Below are positions 54,697 through 64,000 of a stretch of DNA of 64,000 nucleotides, piece by piece. The notes under the pieces are model-generated. The model was not told the DNA's origin and did no database searches. It saw nothing but the letters and a program-made list of their open reading frames with translations. A program made the translations under genes and the position numbers. Each line of letters begins with the position of its first letter. Positions within the stretch are counted from its first letter, which is position 1. This stretch comes from Rhopalosiphum padi. Lineage: Eukaryota > Arthropoda > Insecta > Hemiptera > Aphididae. The stretch lies in assembly GCF_020882245.1 (NCBI RefSeq), contig NC_083597.1, positions 48,152,152 through 48,216,151 of the forward strand, given 5' to 3'.

Positions 54697-54822
54697 GCAT
54701 GTAATAGATTATGATAGAACAAACAGCATTACACAACATCTTAACATGGGTAATTGCAGTGATTTTATTTATTTTCCAATCACTCAACTATTTTGTTGCA
54801 CGGATAAAAAAATACGCAAAAC
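54697..54822 (+). other. First coding exon with short 5' leader and uORF
   Basis: The acceptor ttgtttcag ends at 54696 and the donor at 54823 is cgcaaaac|gtgagtg. The 14-nt leader contains ATG TAA (54699-54704), a start codon followed at once by a stop, in frame with the main ATG at 54711. The coding part is 112 nt, giving 37 codons plus one base. It encodes a short polar N-terminus, a hydrophobic segment (WVIAVILFIFQSLNYFV) and a basic flank (ARIKKYAK). An alternative is that the leader extends upstream without splicing. The start is chosen because the frame joins cleanly to the next exon. Confidence 0.75.
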
Positions 54823-57800
54823 GTGAGTGATTTTGTTTTAATATTTAATTTTAATAATGTTTTAAACCTTATATTGTGACAAAACAGGAGAAAAATAAAA
54901 ATACATATGTCTAAAACCTCATATAAGCTTCAAGTATTAGTATTACACAGGGTGGTTCGCCGCTTTTTTCCACATTTCCATAGTGTTTTGTGTTTAATAT
55001 AAATAAAACAAAAATATATTGTCTTATTCAAAACACTATGAAAACCCTTTATTGAATAGAAAATATTCCTAAGCTGTGATATTTTTTTAAATTTTTACAA
55101 TTACACAAGGTATGGTCATTGGGTTAGGTACTTTCGATAATAATAGTATTTTACACACTAAATTAACCGGGCAAATTTGATTTAGGTAAGCACCAGTTAT
55201 AGTTTATTATATTTCTTATATATCTAGGATATATAAATATCGATTAAGACTACTATATCTAGTGATATCATAATACTCGTAGTTATAAAACGTTCAATAA
55301 TAAATTATTTTTATAAGGCATAACTAAATTGCAAAAATTATATGAAATTATGATATGAATTTATTATGTGCGTTCGACGATAAAAGTGGTTAAAAAATGT
55401 TACCATCTCGGTCTCTCCCGAATAGCTGATGGAACAAAATTTAAATTTCAATGATAATACTTAATTTTAATATCATCTTTAACTTACCTATAGATAACAT
55501 TCAAAGTTCTGGTAATCATGCAATTATTATTAGTTTTGGCTTTTTTATAATTCGTTAATTAATATAATATCCTATCAATTAATATTGCTAATTATAAGTT
55601 ATAAATAATAACAATAATAAAAATCTATGAAATATGTACGTATATTAAATTTTTATTTAAATTAAAATTATAAATATATTTTTTAGAGTTTTATGTTATA
55701 ATGTTATGTGTATTATACTAGTATCCTTAGTAAATTGTACCTCACTATCTAATAATATCATAATAATTATATAACTACATTTTTAACCTTATTGGGAGGA
55801 TATTTTAAATATTTTTAACATGAATCTCTTATTGTCCATTGTTATTTTTATCAAATAAAAATATTATTGGTTTATATTCAAAGATTGTATAACATGCAAA
55901 ATATTAAAATATGTATAAATAACAATAGAACATTTTTTTTATAAGTTATATGTCAAATTTTAAAGTTCTTGTCTGTTGAAATTGAACATATCATTTACAC
56001 TTTGTGTTAAATATGAAAATTTAAAAAGCCCACGAGGGTAAACACAAATCTGTTATTAAATAACTACATAATATAGCATATGGTCAAACAATATAATACA
56101 GTTTTTTTTTGTTTTTTTTTTTTATGTGAGAATAAATTTTATTGTTAAATCACATCCGTTAATAAAAAAAAAAATTCTCAAACCAATAAAAGAGGAATTC
56201 AGTTATTAGGAAATGTTTAAAATGTACAAGATTCTGTAGTTGTGTAGGTAGCATTTTGATACACAATAAGTGAACCTTTTTTTTGGTTGTTTTTGTTTGT
56301 ATATAGACGGACAAAAAAAAACTACTGTTGTGACAACAGATACAACAACATTATCTGAATTGAATCCGAATAATAACAATGCGCCGAAAAATGTTATTGC
56401 TGTTCAAGGACTGATCCAAAAACACTTTGACATTCCTCTGGTAAGTTTAAAAAATTAAATAATAAAAAATATTTTATTCACATCCAGTTTTCTTATTTTG
56501 TATATCCACTTTAAAATTATTATTTTATTTCATTATTTTAATTATTCTTATGCCTATACATATATATATATATTTATATCTCACATAAACGTGGCTGAAT
56601 AGTGAATAATATTATATAAATAAGCTATATTTATTTATTTAGAAGTTATTTTAATAAAACTGTATATCTTGTTTAACATAATTATTAGGTTTAATATTTT
56701 TAATGTGCTAAAAGGCAATAAACTAGATAAGCGACCAAAATATAAAATAATTGATATAAAATATAGGTAATATATAAATAATGTTTGGATATTTTTTTTT
56801 TTTTAATAATAATAATATAACTTGAAAGTAGATTATTAATTTATAAAAATAATATTTTTTTTTTTTAGATAATTGCAGAAGATGAACCAAAAGTGAATGA
56901 TTTTATTAAAAGTGCTCAATTATTGATATCTAATGATAATTTCAAAGAAAAACAGAAAATAGATCAATTTATGGAGCATTTTGTCGATGACTCTTATGTT
57001 GCGCGTGGCCTAGGTTTGATAACTGCAAACGTTGGACGCGAATCAGAATTTTACTTGTACTCAAAATATGATAATAACTTTGAAAACGTCGTTATTAGGC
57101 TCAAAGGACGTCACGGCGAAAGTGGTCAAATCATAATATCAGGCCAAGACCCTACAAACCTTATTGAAACAAAATCAATTCCCATAGATTATTTTTATGA
57201 TGAAGATAGAATCAAAGTTACTTACACACCATTTGCAGAAGGAGTGTATACATTAACACTAGTACGAAATGGTTTATCCATTTGCCGCTCTCCGTACTAT
57301 ATATCGGTAGAAAAAAGCCCGACAAATTCTAGATCTCAAATTCGTTTAGGTACAAAGAAATATAAAATGGTAAGTAAATTTGCTAAGGCCAAGCATGTAC
57401 CTCTTGAAACATGTGACAGTAATATTCCTGTCATTGAACCTAGTAAACCATCTATTAGTAGAAATATTCTTCCAGCATCGGAAGAAAACTCTATACGAAC
57501 AGACGTTATGTCTATAGTAACAAAATTTGAATCCAATAGTATACATTTTCAAAAAAAAATTCATAAACATACATCTAATATATCCAAAACAAGTCCAAAA
57601 ACTAGTTTGATCGATGAAATTTCAATAAATTCGAATATTCAACCAAAAATTGTAACTGGCAATGATCATGATACTAACGTCAATGATTTAAATTCAGCTA
57701 GTATTAATTCGATTCCTAAGTCCGCCGAAGAAAAATTTTGGAGTAACATAGATATTTCCAATATAAATAGTAAGAAAAATGATATAAATTCTATAGATGC

Positions 57801-60800
57801 CAAAAGTAACCTGATGAAGAAGTCCATAATAAAGCTAGATAAATGCACTAGAAATACAAACGATATACCCCGAGTAAAAAATGTATCATTAAATCACCTA
57901 GAACCTACAAACAGTGTATTATTGAAGGAAAGTTTAAATTATGAGAATTCACACGATGTAGAAAAACAAAATAAAACGTATGATACAAATGAACTTATTC
58001 ATGGACAAAACCAAATTGAAACGTTTCTAGATCCAATTACTATAATAGATAAATCCGAAATCAAATGTATAGACAATGAACTATTTACACAAAATGAAGT
58101 ATCGTGTTTTGATGGTGATAACAAAAAAACTGTAGTTGTAATGGAAAATATTAACGAACTAGAATCGCATCCCAAAGATTCTGCGATTCAACAAATAAGC
58201 GATTCGGCACAATACAATATTAATACCCTTTTGGCAAGTATTATAACAAAAATAACTAATTGTGTTTGTGAAAAATGTTCAAAACAAGTATTAAAAATAC
58301 TATCTGAGATTCCGAGAGATATAAATTTAACATATAAAAACAATTCAAATGAAATCTGTTCAAGCTTAGAAACTCTTCTTGCTCAGCCAATTAGCATTGA
58401 TATTAATATAGATAACTTATTTGAAAACCCCACAAAACCAGCAAATGAACAAAAAAATGATAATTTATTGACTAAAAGTTCAACAAATATGAAACTAATG
58501 GATACAATCGATAAAGACGTAAAATATCATTATCTAAATGAAATCACACAAATAGATAATACTTCTAATGGAGTATACTGTGACATCAATAACACAACTA
58601 AAGAATTAATTATTAAAAAAAATAAACTCGATGGTGAAATAAATACAACGAAAAATGATAAATTAACCGATAATTTTTCTATACCCTTCACTGAACACGA
58701 TATAGATAAACGCAAAACAGTACAACTAGAAAATAAATTGTCTACAAATGAAATAATAAAAAATGAATATTCAATTACTAATGAAGCAAATGTATTAAAC
58801 TCTCATCAACTAAATAATGCCAACATTTATAAATCAGATGATAAAATGCAAATGCAAATTCAAGATGTGCAAATATCCTTAGAACATAATATGGACTTAA
58901 TTGAAACACATCAATTTCATGAATACAACAAAAAATTAAATAATATCAATAAAGAAAATGATAAAACTTTAGACAAGAGTGATTTAGTAACAACCAGTTA
59001 CGAAAAAAAAATTAATACAGAACCATTAAAAGAAGAATTCAAAATTAAGAACGATATCATTCCGGAAAAAAATACAAATAGTCAAAGTTCTCCTATAAAT
59101 AGCACAGTATTAGCATCGATGGAGGTTGAATTACCGACTTTAAAATACAAATCAGAAGATAATCAACAAGACATAAGCAATATATCCAATATTAATGTTA
59201 TACTAACTGAAAACCAAAAGTTAATAATTGAAAACTCAATTGAACCGGTATTAAACAATTTCAAAAACAAAATAGTTGAAAAAATTACACAATTATATTT
59301 AAATAAAAATATATCAAATACGGAAAACACTTCCATCAATGAAAACGATGATATACAAGAAACACATAGTTTACAAGAAACTAAACTATATAACAACGAT
59401 GATAATAAAGACACTAAAACTAAATATATTGAAACACTCAAATCTCAGTTAAAAAATCATATTGATAAAAATGAAATATCAAAAATAATATTAGATAAAA
59501 CAAAAATGGATAATAATCATCTATCTCAATATGTCAAAAATATAATTAAAACAAACATGAATTCAAGTGAAATGCATTCAGAAAAATTGGGTGAAAATAA
59601 TCCTCAGACACTTGTAAACATAGCAATAAATCACATCAATAACCAACAAACAGACAGCAAATTTAAAATGATGATAATAGAAAACGAAACGCCAAATTTT
59701 AAAGTTAAAAAAAACAATAATGAAGATACAGTACAAGACACAGAGATTATGCTAACCAAAACACCGAGTGATATAAAAATTGAAACCATAAAACCAAATA
59801 TTTCAGAAAAAACTGATGAAGTACAAAAAATAAATGATAAAAACAAAGATGAATCAATAAAATTACAGATTAAGGAAAATGAATTAAGAAAAATAACCAA
59901 TATAGTTGAAAAAGAAACAATAAATGGAAATGCGGAAAATAATAATAATATGGGTACAACAATAAGCTCAACTAAAAATACAGCAACAAATCAAAAAAAA
60001 AAAAAAGAAAGCGAACTTCAAGAGATAAAAAAAATTACAGAAGCTATAGATATAGATGTAGAAAAAGAAAATGATAATAAATTATCACAATTAAACAGAA
60101 CTAAGGATATTATAGTTGAAAATCTAAATTCAGAAGTCAGAGTATCAAATGCAAATATGGTAAAACAAATCACAGAAAAAGAAATTTCATCAGAATCAAC
60201 TTCATATAATAATGCGAAAAAGTTAAACATAAAAAGAACTAATACAGAGAAAAAAGAAAATACTAATGAAACATTAGGAAATAATAATGAATCAGTAAAA
60301 ATATTATCAAACTATCAATTAACAAATGATATATCACATACTGTTAAAGAAGAATTTAAAAAAGAAAAAGATGCTTCACAAAAGTCATTAAACACAAAAT
60401 ATAGACTAAAGACTTTAGAATCAACAGTAAATGAAATGAATTGTAATATACCCGAAAATGAAAATAAAATACCAACTAACACTTCACCTGCAGAAATCGT
60501 AAAACTATATAAAGATAAAGCAAATGAACCATCAGCAAAAAATGATACTATTCATGAAACTGAAATAATGCCAGATACGATAATTCATGGATCTGACATA
60601 GACTATTCATCATTGAATAAATCATCTATGACACCATTAGTGAAAAAAATTGTGGTAGAATTTGTAACTAAAAAAAATACAACAACTATTGATTCTTTAG
60701 CAATTATTGTACACGAACAAATTGAACACAACGATGAAACAACAAAAGACACTAAAATACAAACAAATTCATGGACAGTTATTAAAGAGAAAGAAGTGAC

Positions 60801-63800
60801 TAGAAAAAATAAAACTACTAAATCAAATCCATGTACTAATAACCCAAATATAAACATAGTGGAACAACTAGATGTAGACAATGTAAATGGGGAAAATACT
60901 CTGAATCTTACAACTGAGCCAGATATAACAAATAAAAACAATGATATAAAAAATGAAAGAGACCACCCTATTGATATATCAAACACATTTGTAGAAGAAA
61001 AGATAGAAAGAGAAGAAATAAACATAAATCCATTATCAGTCGTAACACCGGTGACATCCATAGTGGAATCAAATATAGCAGATGATATAAATGAAACTGA
61101 ACTGATATCATGTACTGATATCCCAAATGTAAACATAATTGAATCAATGGTTGTGGGAGAAGTAATAGAAGAACACCTTCCGACGATTGGTACAGAGACG
61201 GGAATAGTGATAAACAACGATATTAATGAAACTGAAACAAGCTTACCAACTGACACATCCTCTACATCAGGGGAAGCAACAAAAGAAGTACAAGAAATAT
61301 TCAAAACTCCATTAGAAATTGAATCCCCTGTTATATCTGAAGTAGAATCAAATGTAGTAGAAGTTATAACTGTGAGTGAATTGCAACCATGTACTGATAC
61401 GTTTAATGTAAACATAGCTGAACCAATTGTTGTGGATGAAGTGATTGATGAACACCTTCCGACGATTGATACAGAGACAGTAAAACTGATAAACAACAAT
61501 ATTAATGAAACAGAAACAAGCTTACCAACGAAGACATCCTCTACATCAGGGGAAGCAACAAAAGAAGTACAAGAAATATTCAAAACTCCATTAGAAATTG
61601 AGTCCCCTGTTATATCTGAAGTGGAATCAAATATAGCAGATGATATAAATGAAACTGAACTGATATCATGTACTGATATCCCAAATGTAAACATAATTGA
61701 ACCAATGGTTGTGGGAGAAGTAATAGAAGAACACCTTCCGACGATTGGTACAGAGACGGGAATAGTGATAAACAACGATATTAATGAAACTGAAACAAGC
61801 TTACCAACTGATACATCCTCTACATCAGAGGAAGCAACAAAAGAAGTACAAGAAATATTCAAAACTCCATTAGAAATTGAATCCCCTGTTATATCTGAAG
61901 TGGAATCGAATGTAGTAGAAGTTATAACTGAAATTGAATTGTCACCATGTACTGATACGTTTAATGTAAATATAGTTGAACCAATGGTTGTGGATGAAGT
62001 GATTGATGAACACCTTCCGACGATTGATACAGAGACAGTAAAACTGATAAACAACAATATTAATGAAACAGAAACAAGCTTACCAACTGACACATCCTCT
62101 ACATCAGGGGAAGCAACAAAAGAAGTACAAAAAATATTCAAAACTCCATTAGAAATTGAATCCCCTGTTATATCTGAAGTGGAATCAAATATAGCAGATG
62201 ATATAAATGAAACTGAACTGATATCATGTACTGATATCCCAAATGTAAACATAATTGAACCAATGGTTGTGGGAGAAGTAATAGAAGAACACCTTCCGAC
62301 GATTGGTACAGAGACGGGAATAGTGATAAACAACGATATTAATGAAACTGAAACAAGCTTACCAACTGATATATCCTCTACATCAGAGGAAGCAACAAAA
62401 GAAGTACAAGAAATATTCAAAACTCCATTAGAAATTGAATCCCCTGTTATATCTGAAGTGGAATCGAATGTAGTAGAAGTTATAACTGAAATTGAATTGT
62501 CACCATGTACTGATACGTTTAATGTAAATATAGTTGAACCAATGGTTGTGGATGAAGTGATTGATGAACACCTTCCGACGATTGATACAGAGACAGTAAA
62601 ACTGATAAACAACAATATTAATGAAACAGAAGCAAGCTTACCAACTGACACATCCTCTACATCAGGGGAAGCAACAAAAGAAGTACAAGAAATATTCAAA
62701 ACTCCATTAGAAATTGAATCCCCTGTTATATCTGAAGTAGAATCAAATATAGTAGAAAATATAACTGAAATTGAATTGCAACCATGTACTGATATCCCAA
62801 ATGTAAACATAATTGAACCAATGGTTGTGGGAGAAGTACTTGAAGCAAATATTCCCAATATTGAAACAGAGATGGGAAAATTGATAAACAACGATATTAA
62901 TGAAACAGAAACAAGCTTACCAACGAAGACATCCTCTACATCAGGGGAAGCAACAAAAGAAGTACAAGAAATATTCAAAACTCCATTAGAAATTGAATCC
63001 CCTGTTATATCTGAAGTGGAATCAACTGTAGTAGAAGTTATCACTGGGAGTGAATTGCAACCATGTACTGATATCCCAAATGTAAACATAATTGAACCAA
63101 TGGTTGTGGGAGAAGTACTTGAAGCAAATATTCCCAATATTGAAACAGAGATGGGAAAATTGATAAACAACGATATTAATGAAACTGAAACAAGCTTACC
63201 AACTGATACATCCTCTACATCAGAGGAAGCAACAAAAGAAGTACAAGAAATATTCAAAACTCCCTTAGAAATTGAATCCCCTGTTATATCTGAAGTGGAA
63301 TCGAATGTAGCAGATGATATAAATGAAACTGAACTGATATCATGTACTGATATCCCAAATGTAAACATAATTAAACCAATGGTTGTGGGAGAAGTAATAG
63401 AAGAACACCTTCCGACGATTGAAACAGAGACGGGAAAAGTGATAAACAACGATATAAAAGAAACAGAAACAAGCTTACCAACTGATACATCCTCTACATC
63501 AGGGGAAGCAACAAAAGAAGTGCAAGAAATATTCAAAGCTGCTTTAGAAATTGAATCCCCTATCACATCTTCAGTGGAATCAAAAGTAGTAGAAGTTATC
63601 ACTGAGAGTGAATTGTCACCATGTACTGATACGTTTAATGTAAATATAGTTGAACCAATGGTTGTGGATGCAGTAATTGAAGAACACCTTCCGACGATTG
63701 AAACAGAGACGGGAAAAGTGATAAACAACGATATAAAAGAAATAGAAGCAAGCTTACCAACTGACACATCCTCTACATCAGGGGAAGCAACAAAAGAAGT

Positions 63801-64000
63801 ACAAGAAATATTCAAAACTCCATTAGAAATTGAATCCCCTGTTATATCTGAAGTAGAATCAAATATATTAGAAAATATAACTGAAATTGAATTGCAACCA
63901 TGTACTGATATCCCAAATGTAAACATAATTGAACCAATGGTTGTGGGAGAAGTACTTGAAGCAAATATTCCCAATATTGAAACAGAGATGGGAAAATTGA
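54711..64000 (+). CDS. Membrane-anchored filamin-repeat protein with long tandem-repeat tail, 3' incomplete
   Basis: Joined from 54711-54822, 56307-56440 and 56869->64000. Both introns have GT-AG ends and the phases agree (1+134 nt closes the split codon, then phase 0). At least 2,459 residues are visible and the gene runs off the window. Residues about 13-29 form one hydrophobic segment followed by Arg, Lys and His, which by the positive-inside rule predicts a signal anchor with the bulk in the cytosol. Residues about 120-231 are a filamin/ABP280-type Ig-like repeat. Residues about 232-1,387 are Asn/Lys/Glu/Ile-rich and probably disordered, with a three-Cys cluster CVCEKC at 547-552. From about 1,388 a degenerate unit leads into the 93-residue array. 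Filamin repeats mediate protein binding and dimerisation in actin crosslinkers, but no actin-binding CH domain is visible here. A role as a membrane tether or scaffold is inference. I cannot name an orthologue. Confidence 0.85.
54823..56306 (+). other. Intron 1 of the filamin-repeat gene (phase 1)
   Basis: Starts gtgagtga and ends ttgtatatag. It holds an inverted repeat (54979-54990 with 55029-55040, catagtgttttg) and the motif agggtggttcgcc at 54949, both of which may belong to an inserted repeat. Otherwise AT-rich. Confidence 0.75.
56307..56440 (+). other. Second coding exon
   Basis: 134 nt between the acceptor tatatag and the donor cctctg|gtaagt. It encodes a Thr-rich, then Asn-rich linker (TTDTTT, PNNNN), followed by a probable helix beginning NVIAVQGLIQKHFDIPL. 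It joins the membrane segment to the filamin-type domain. Confidence 0.8.
56441..56868 (+). other. Intron 2 of the filamin-repeat gene (phase 0)
   Basis: Starts gtaagttt and ends in a long T run plus ag (tttttttttttttag), a strong polypyrimidine tract and acceptor. 428 nt, no other features. Confidence 0.85.
56980..57315 (+). other. Filamin/ABP280-type repeat domain
   Basis: Residues about 120-231. The family pattern is visible in order: a DDSYVARGLGL start matching the usual V.a.GpGL motif, NVGRESEFYLYS matching the nvG...eF.v strand, VVIRLKGRHGES matching the l.v.i.Gp strand, KVTYTPFAEGVYTLTL matching the v.Y.P...G.Y.v core, and the closing SPYYISV matching gSPf...V. Length is near the usual 95-110 residues with a somewhat longer middle. 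Only one copy is visible, while classical filamins carry many. Confidence 0.85.
60784..61062 (+). repeat. Degenerate repeat unit preceding the array
   Basis: One unit length upstream of the first clear unit, the protein still aligns: NPCTNNPNINIVEQL matches ISCTDIPNVNIIEPM, and SNTFVEEKIEREEININPLS matches the TSGEATKEVQEIFKTPLE region. DNA similarity is largely lost. A still weaker echo (IPTNTSP, then a KLY..K segment) lies near 60470-60530. This points to an array older than its homogenised part. Confidence 0.6.
61063..64000 (+). repeat. Tandem array of 279-bp (93-residue) coding units
   Basis: Unit starts, set at the VES codon, lie at 61063, 61342, 61621, 61900, 62179, 62458, 62737, 63016, 63295, 63574 and 63853, each exactly 279 bp apart with no indel. 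The eleventh is cut by the window edge. Each unit has one conserved Cys in a CTD motif, then NVNI, EPMVV, INN, TETSLPT, TSSTS, EATKEVQEIF and LEIESPV blocks. Variant types occur: A (ADDINETELISCTDIPN), B (PCTDTFN with VVDEVIDEH) and C (VLEANIPNIETEM). Order is A B A B A B C C A' B' C. The acidic, Thr/Ser-rich, low-aromatic composition suggests an extended or disordered chain. I recognise no known repeat family. Confidence 0.95.

Larger units (their letters stand above)
56869..64000 (+). other. Giant third coding exon, open to window edge
   Basis: 7,132 nt, with no in-frame stop in any part I read codon by codon (filamin domain, much of the tail, and the repeat array). It encodes the filamin-type domain, the low-complexity tail and the repeat array without an intron, unusually long for an insect exon. 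Composition shifts from balanced in the filamin domain to A-rich (Lys, Asn, Glu, Ile codons) in the tail, then to Thr/Glu/Val/Ile-rich in the array. Confidence 0.85.

Noticed and set aside
57336..60230. Seven short minus-strand ORFs of about 60-92 codons under the giant exon
   Set aside because: They lie entirely within the plus-strand coding exon, are hydrophobic complements of A-rich codons, and have no independent support.
60603..63974. 1,123-codon minus-strand ORF as a real gene
   Set aside because: It overlaps the plus-strand coding array, which is supported by phase-consistent splicing to a recognisable filamin domain. Its openness follows from the 279-bp period being a multiple of three, and it has no recognisable domain.
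1..64000. tRNA, rRNA, CRISPR or prokaryotic operon features
   Set aside because: No cloverleaf with a plausible T-loop, no rRNA-like sequence and no spaced direct repeats of CRISPR type were seen. The spliced gene and repeats indicate a eukaryotic nuclear genome.

Overview
The window is strongly AT-rich eukaryotic DNA, dominated by introns or intergenic sequence. It has GT-AG introns, microsatellites, poly(A)/poly(T) runs, a decayed non-LTR retrotransposon and several elements with terminal inverted repeats. Base composition, short GC-richer islands in an AT background, and a dispersed repeat module that I remember as common in aphids suggest a hemipteran insect, most likely an aphid. That assignment is an inference.

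Layout. Bases 1-54,696 hold no coding exon I can support with confidence. They contain a TIR element (6789-7494) that appears nested in an older dispersed repeat, a 5'-truncated jockey-like retrotransposon tail on the minus strand (25589-26182), a second TIR element with arms over 100 bp (36708-37857), a foldback element (40026-40582), simple repeats, and several GC-richer islands (about 2760-3134, 19920-20455, 33880-34420, 35990-36430, 41340-41666, 46800-47780). The islands could be promoters or 5' exons. The best small candidates in them are a 25-codon open stretch with a good start context and a splice donor (3060-3134), a GC-rich stretch ending in a consensus donor (41340-41666), and a short ORF with a signal-peptide-like start (47563-47727).

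The one clear gene is on the plus strand at 54,697-64,000 and runs off the right edge. Three coding exons (54711-54822, 56307-56440, 56869->64000) join in phase. They encode a protein of at least 2,459 residues: an N-terminal membrane anchor, one filamin/ABP280-type immunoglobulin-like repeat (about residues 120-231), a tail of over 1,100 residues rich in Asn, Lys, Glu and Ile, and a tandem array of 93-residue units. The array keeps an exact 279-bp period through ten full units and an eleventh cut by the window edge. It has higher-order structure: two adjacent 558-bp unit pairs differ at only three bases, all three changing an amino acid. This array is the most interesting object in the window. 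The long antisense ORF over it is a shadow of the repeat.
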